Assembly (NCBI RefSeq): GCF_016428975.1
Contig: NZ_JAELTT010000035.1
Location: 1-42,468, forward strand
Direction: 5' to 3'
Length of the DNA: 42,468 nt
Source of the DNA: Dyella sp. ASV21
Lineage (GTDB): Bacteria > Pseudomonadota > Gammaproteobacteria > Xanthomonadales > Rhodanobacteraceae
Shown here: one piece after another, positions 42,250 through 42,468 of the stretch
Layout: every line of letters begins with the position of its first letter
How positions within the stretch are numbered: the first letter of the stretch is position 1
Notes under the pieces: generated by a model
The model's input: only the letters and a program-made list of their open reading frames with translations
Told to the model about the DNA's origin: nothing
Databases searched by the model: none
Made by a program: the position numbers and the translations under genes

Positions 42250-42468
42250 ATGACGGATGCCCAGATTATTGAGCGACTGCGCCGGATCGGTTGGCGCGGC
42301 GACACTTTGCCCGGCGAAGGTCGGCAGTTGGCCCGTGTGGTGGCACAGCACCGCGCCGGCTATGAACTGCACGACGGCGAGCAGCTGTTCGGCGCGCAGC
42401 CTGCCGGGCAGTTCCTCAAGCGCAACCTGGACCCGGCCGAGCGGCCGGCGGTGGGCGACTTCGTGGAA
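42250..42468 (+). CDS. rsgA: RsgA ribosome small-subunit GTPase, N-terminal part
   Basis: 73 codons are present before the window ends. The sequence MTDAQIIERLRRIGWRGD, then RVVAQHRAGYELHDGEQLF and PAVGDFVE, fits the N-terminal OB-fold of RsgA (YjeQ), a circularly permuted GTPase that tests 30S maturation. The GTPase motifs lie beyond the edge, so the assignment rests on the OB-fold only. ATG 42250 has no strong Shine-Dalgarno; a CATAAT box lies about 10 bases upstream, so a very short leader is possible. Confidence 0.75.
   Translation, partial: MTDAQIIERLRRIGWRGDTLPGEGRQLARVVAQHRAGYELHDGEQLFGAQPAGQFLKRNLDPAERPAVGDFVE

Overview
The window is dense, GC-rich chromosomal DNA from a gammaproteobacterium. 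It most resembles the Xanthomonadales, probably a Rhodanobacteraceae genus such as Dyella, Rhodanobacter or Luteibacter. Clues are the plant-type glutamate-cysteine ligase, the cytochrome c4 gene followed by two tandem DsbA genes, the long monothiol glutaredoxin with a C-terminal rhodanese, the folB-folK neighbourhood with a pteridine reductase, and large TonB-dependent receptors. This placement is from memory of gene families; no alignment or tree was run. I see no tRNA, rRNA, CRISPR array, insertion sequence, integrase or phage gene.

Layout. 1-3.3 kb: folate genes (folB, folK, PTR1-like pteridine reductase) with two envelope-type proteins (DUF6159, EcsC). 3.4-5.7 kb: a TonB-dependent receptor behind a near-perfect 18-bp palindrome. 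5.7-9.0 kb: MidA-like methyltransferase and a convergent LtaS-type membrane phosphotransferase. 9.1-13.5 kb: minus-strand operon of soluble lytic transglycosylase, NDUFA9-like epimerase and CCA-adding enzyme. 13.6-16.4 kb: membrane-anchored GH17 glucanase facing a small membrane protein and an EEP-family hydrolase. 16.5-18.9 kb: cytochrome c4, lipoprotein DsbA and a second DsbA. 19.0-23.7 kb: engB, free-methionine-R-sulfoxide reductase, bioD, a small unknown protein and an M3 peptidase. 23.8-24.5 kb: a CBS-CBS-BON protein behind an FNR/ANR-like site.

24.6-30.1 kb is the most distinctive part. A bufferin-type RiPP operon lies on the minus strand: a six-cysteine precursor, a DUF692/MNIO oxidase and a DUF2063 partner, followed by an AraC regulator. 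Divergent from it is a compact plus-strand operon of DoxX, periplasmic thioredoxin, CcdA-like electron carrier and a small oxidoreductase-molybdopterin-like protein. Bufferins are a recently described family of copper-binding peptides. The pairing with a thiol-electron-transfer operon is the best candidate here for an incompletely described system.

30-38 kb: NTF2-like protein, gshA, an OmpR/QseC-type two-component system, and a 1027-residue Oar-like TonB receptor with a long structured leader. 38-42.5 kb: glutaredoxin/A-type/rhodanese fusion, LpxH-like phosphoesterase, SGNH hydrolase, AlaA-like aminotransferase and the start of rsgA. Several genes (gshA, the phosphoesterase, bufA-bufB, cytochrome c4-dsbA) have stem-loops placed where they could control translation or mRNA stability. 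These were found by eye and no folding energy was computed.
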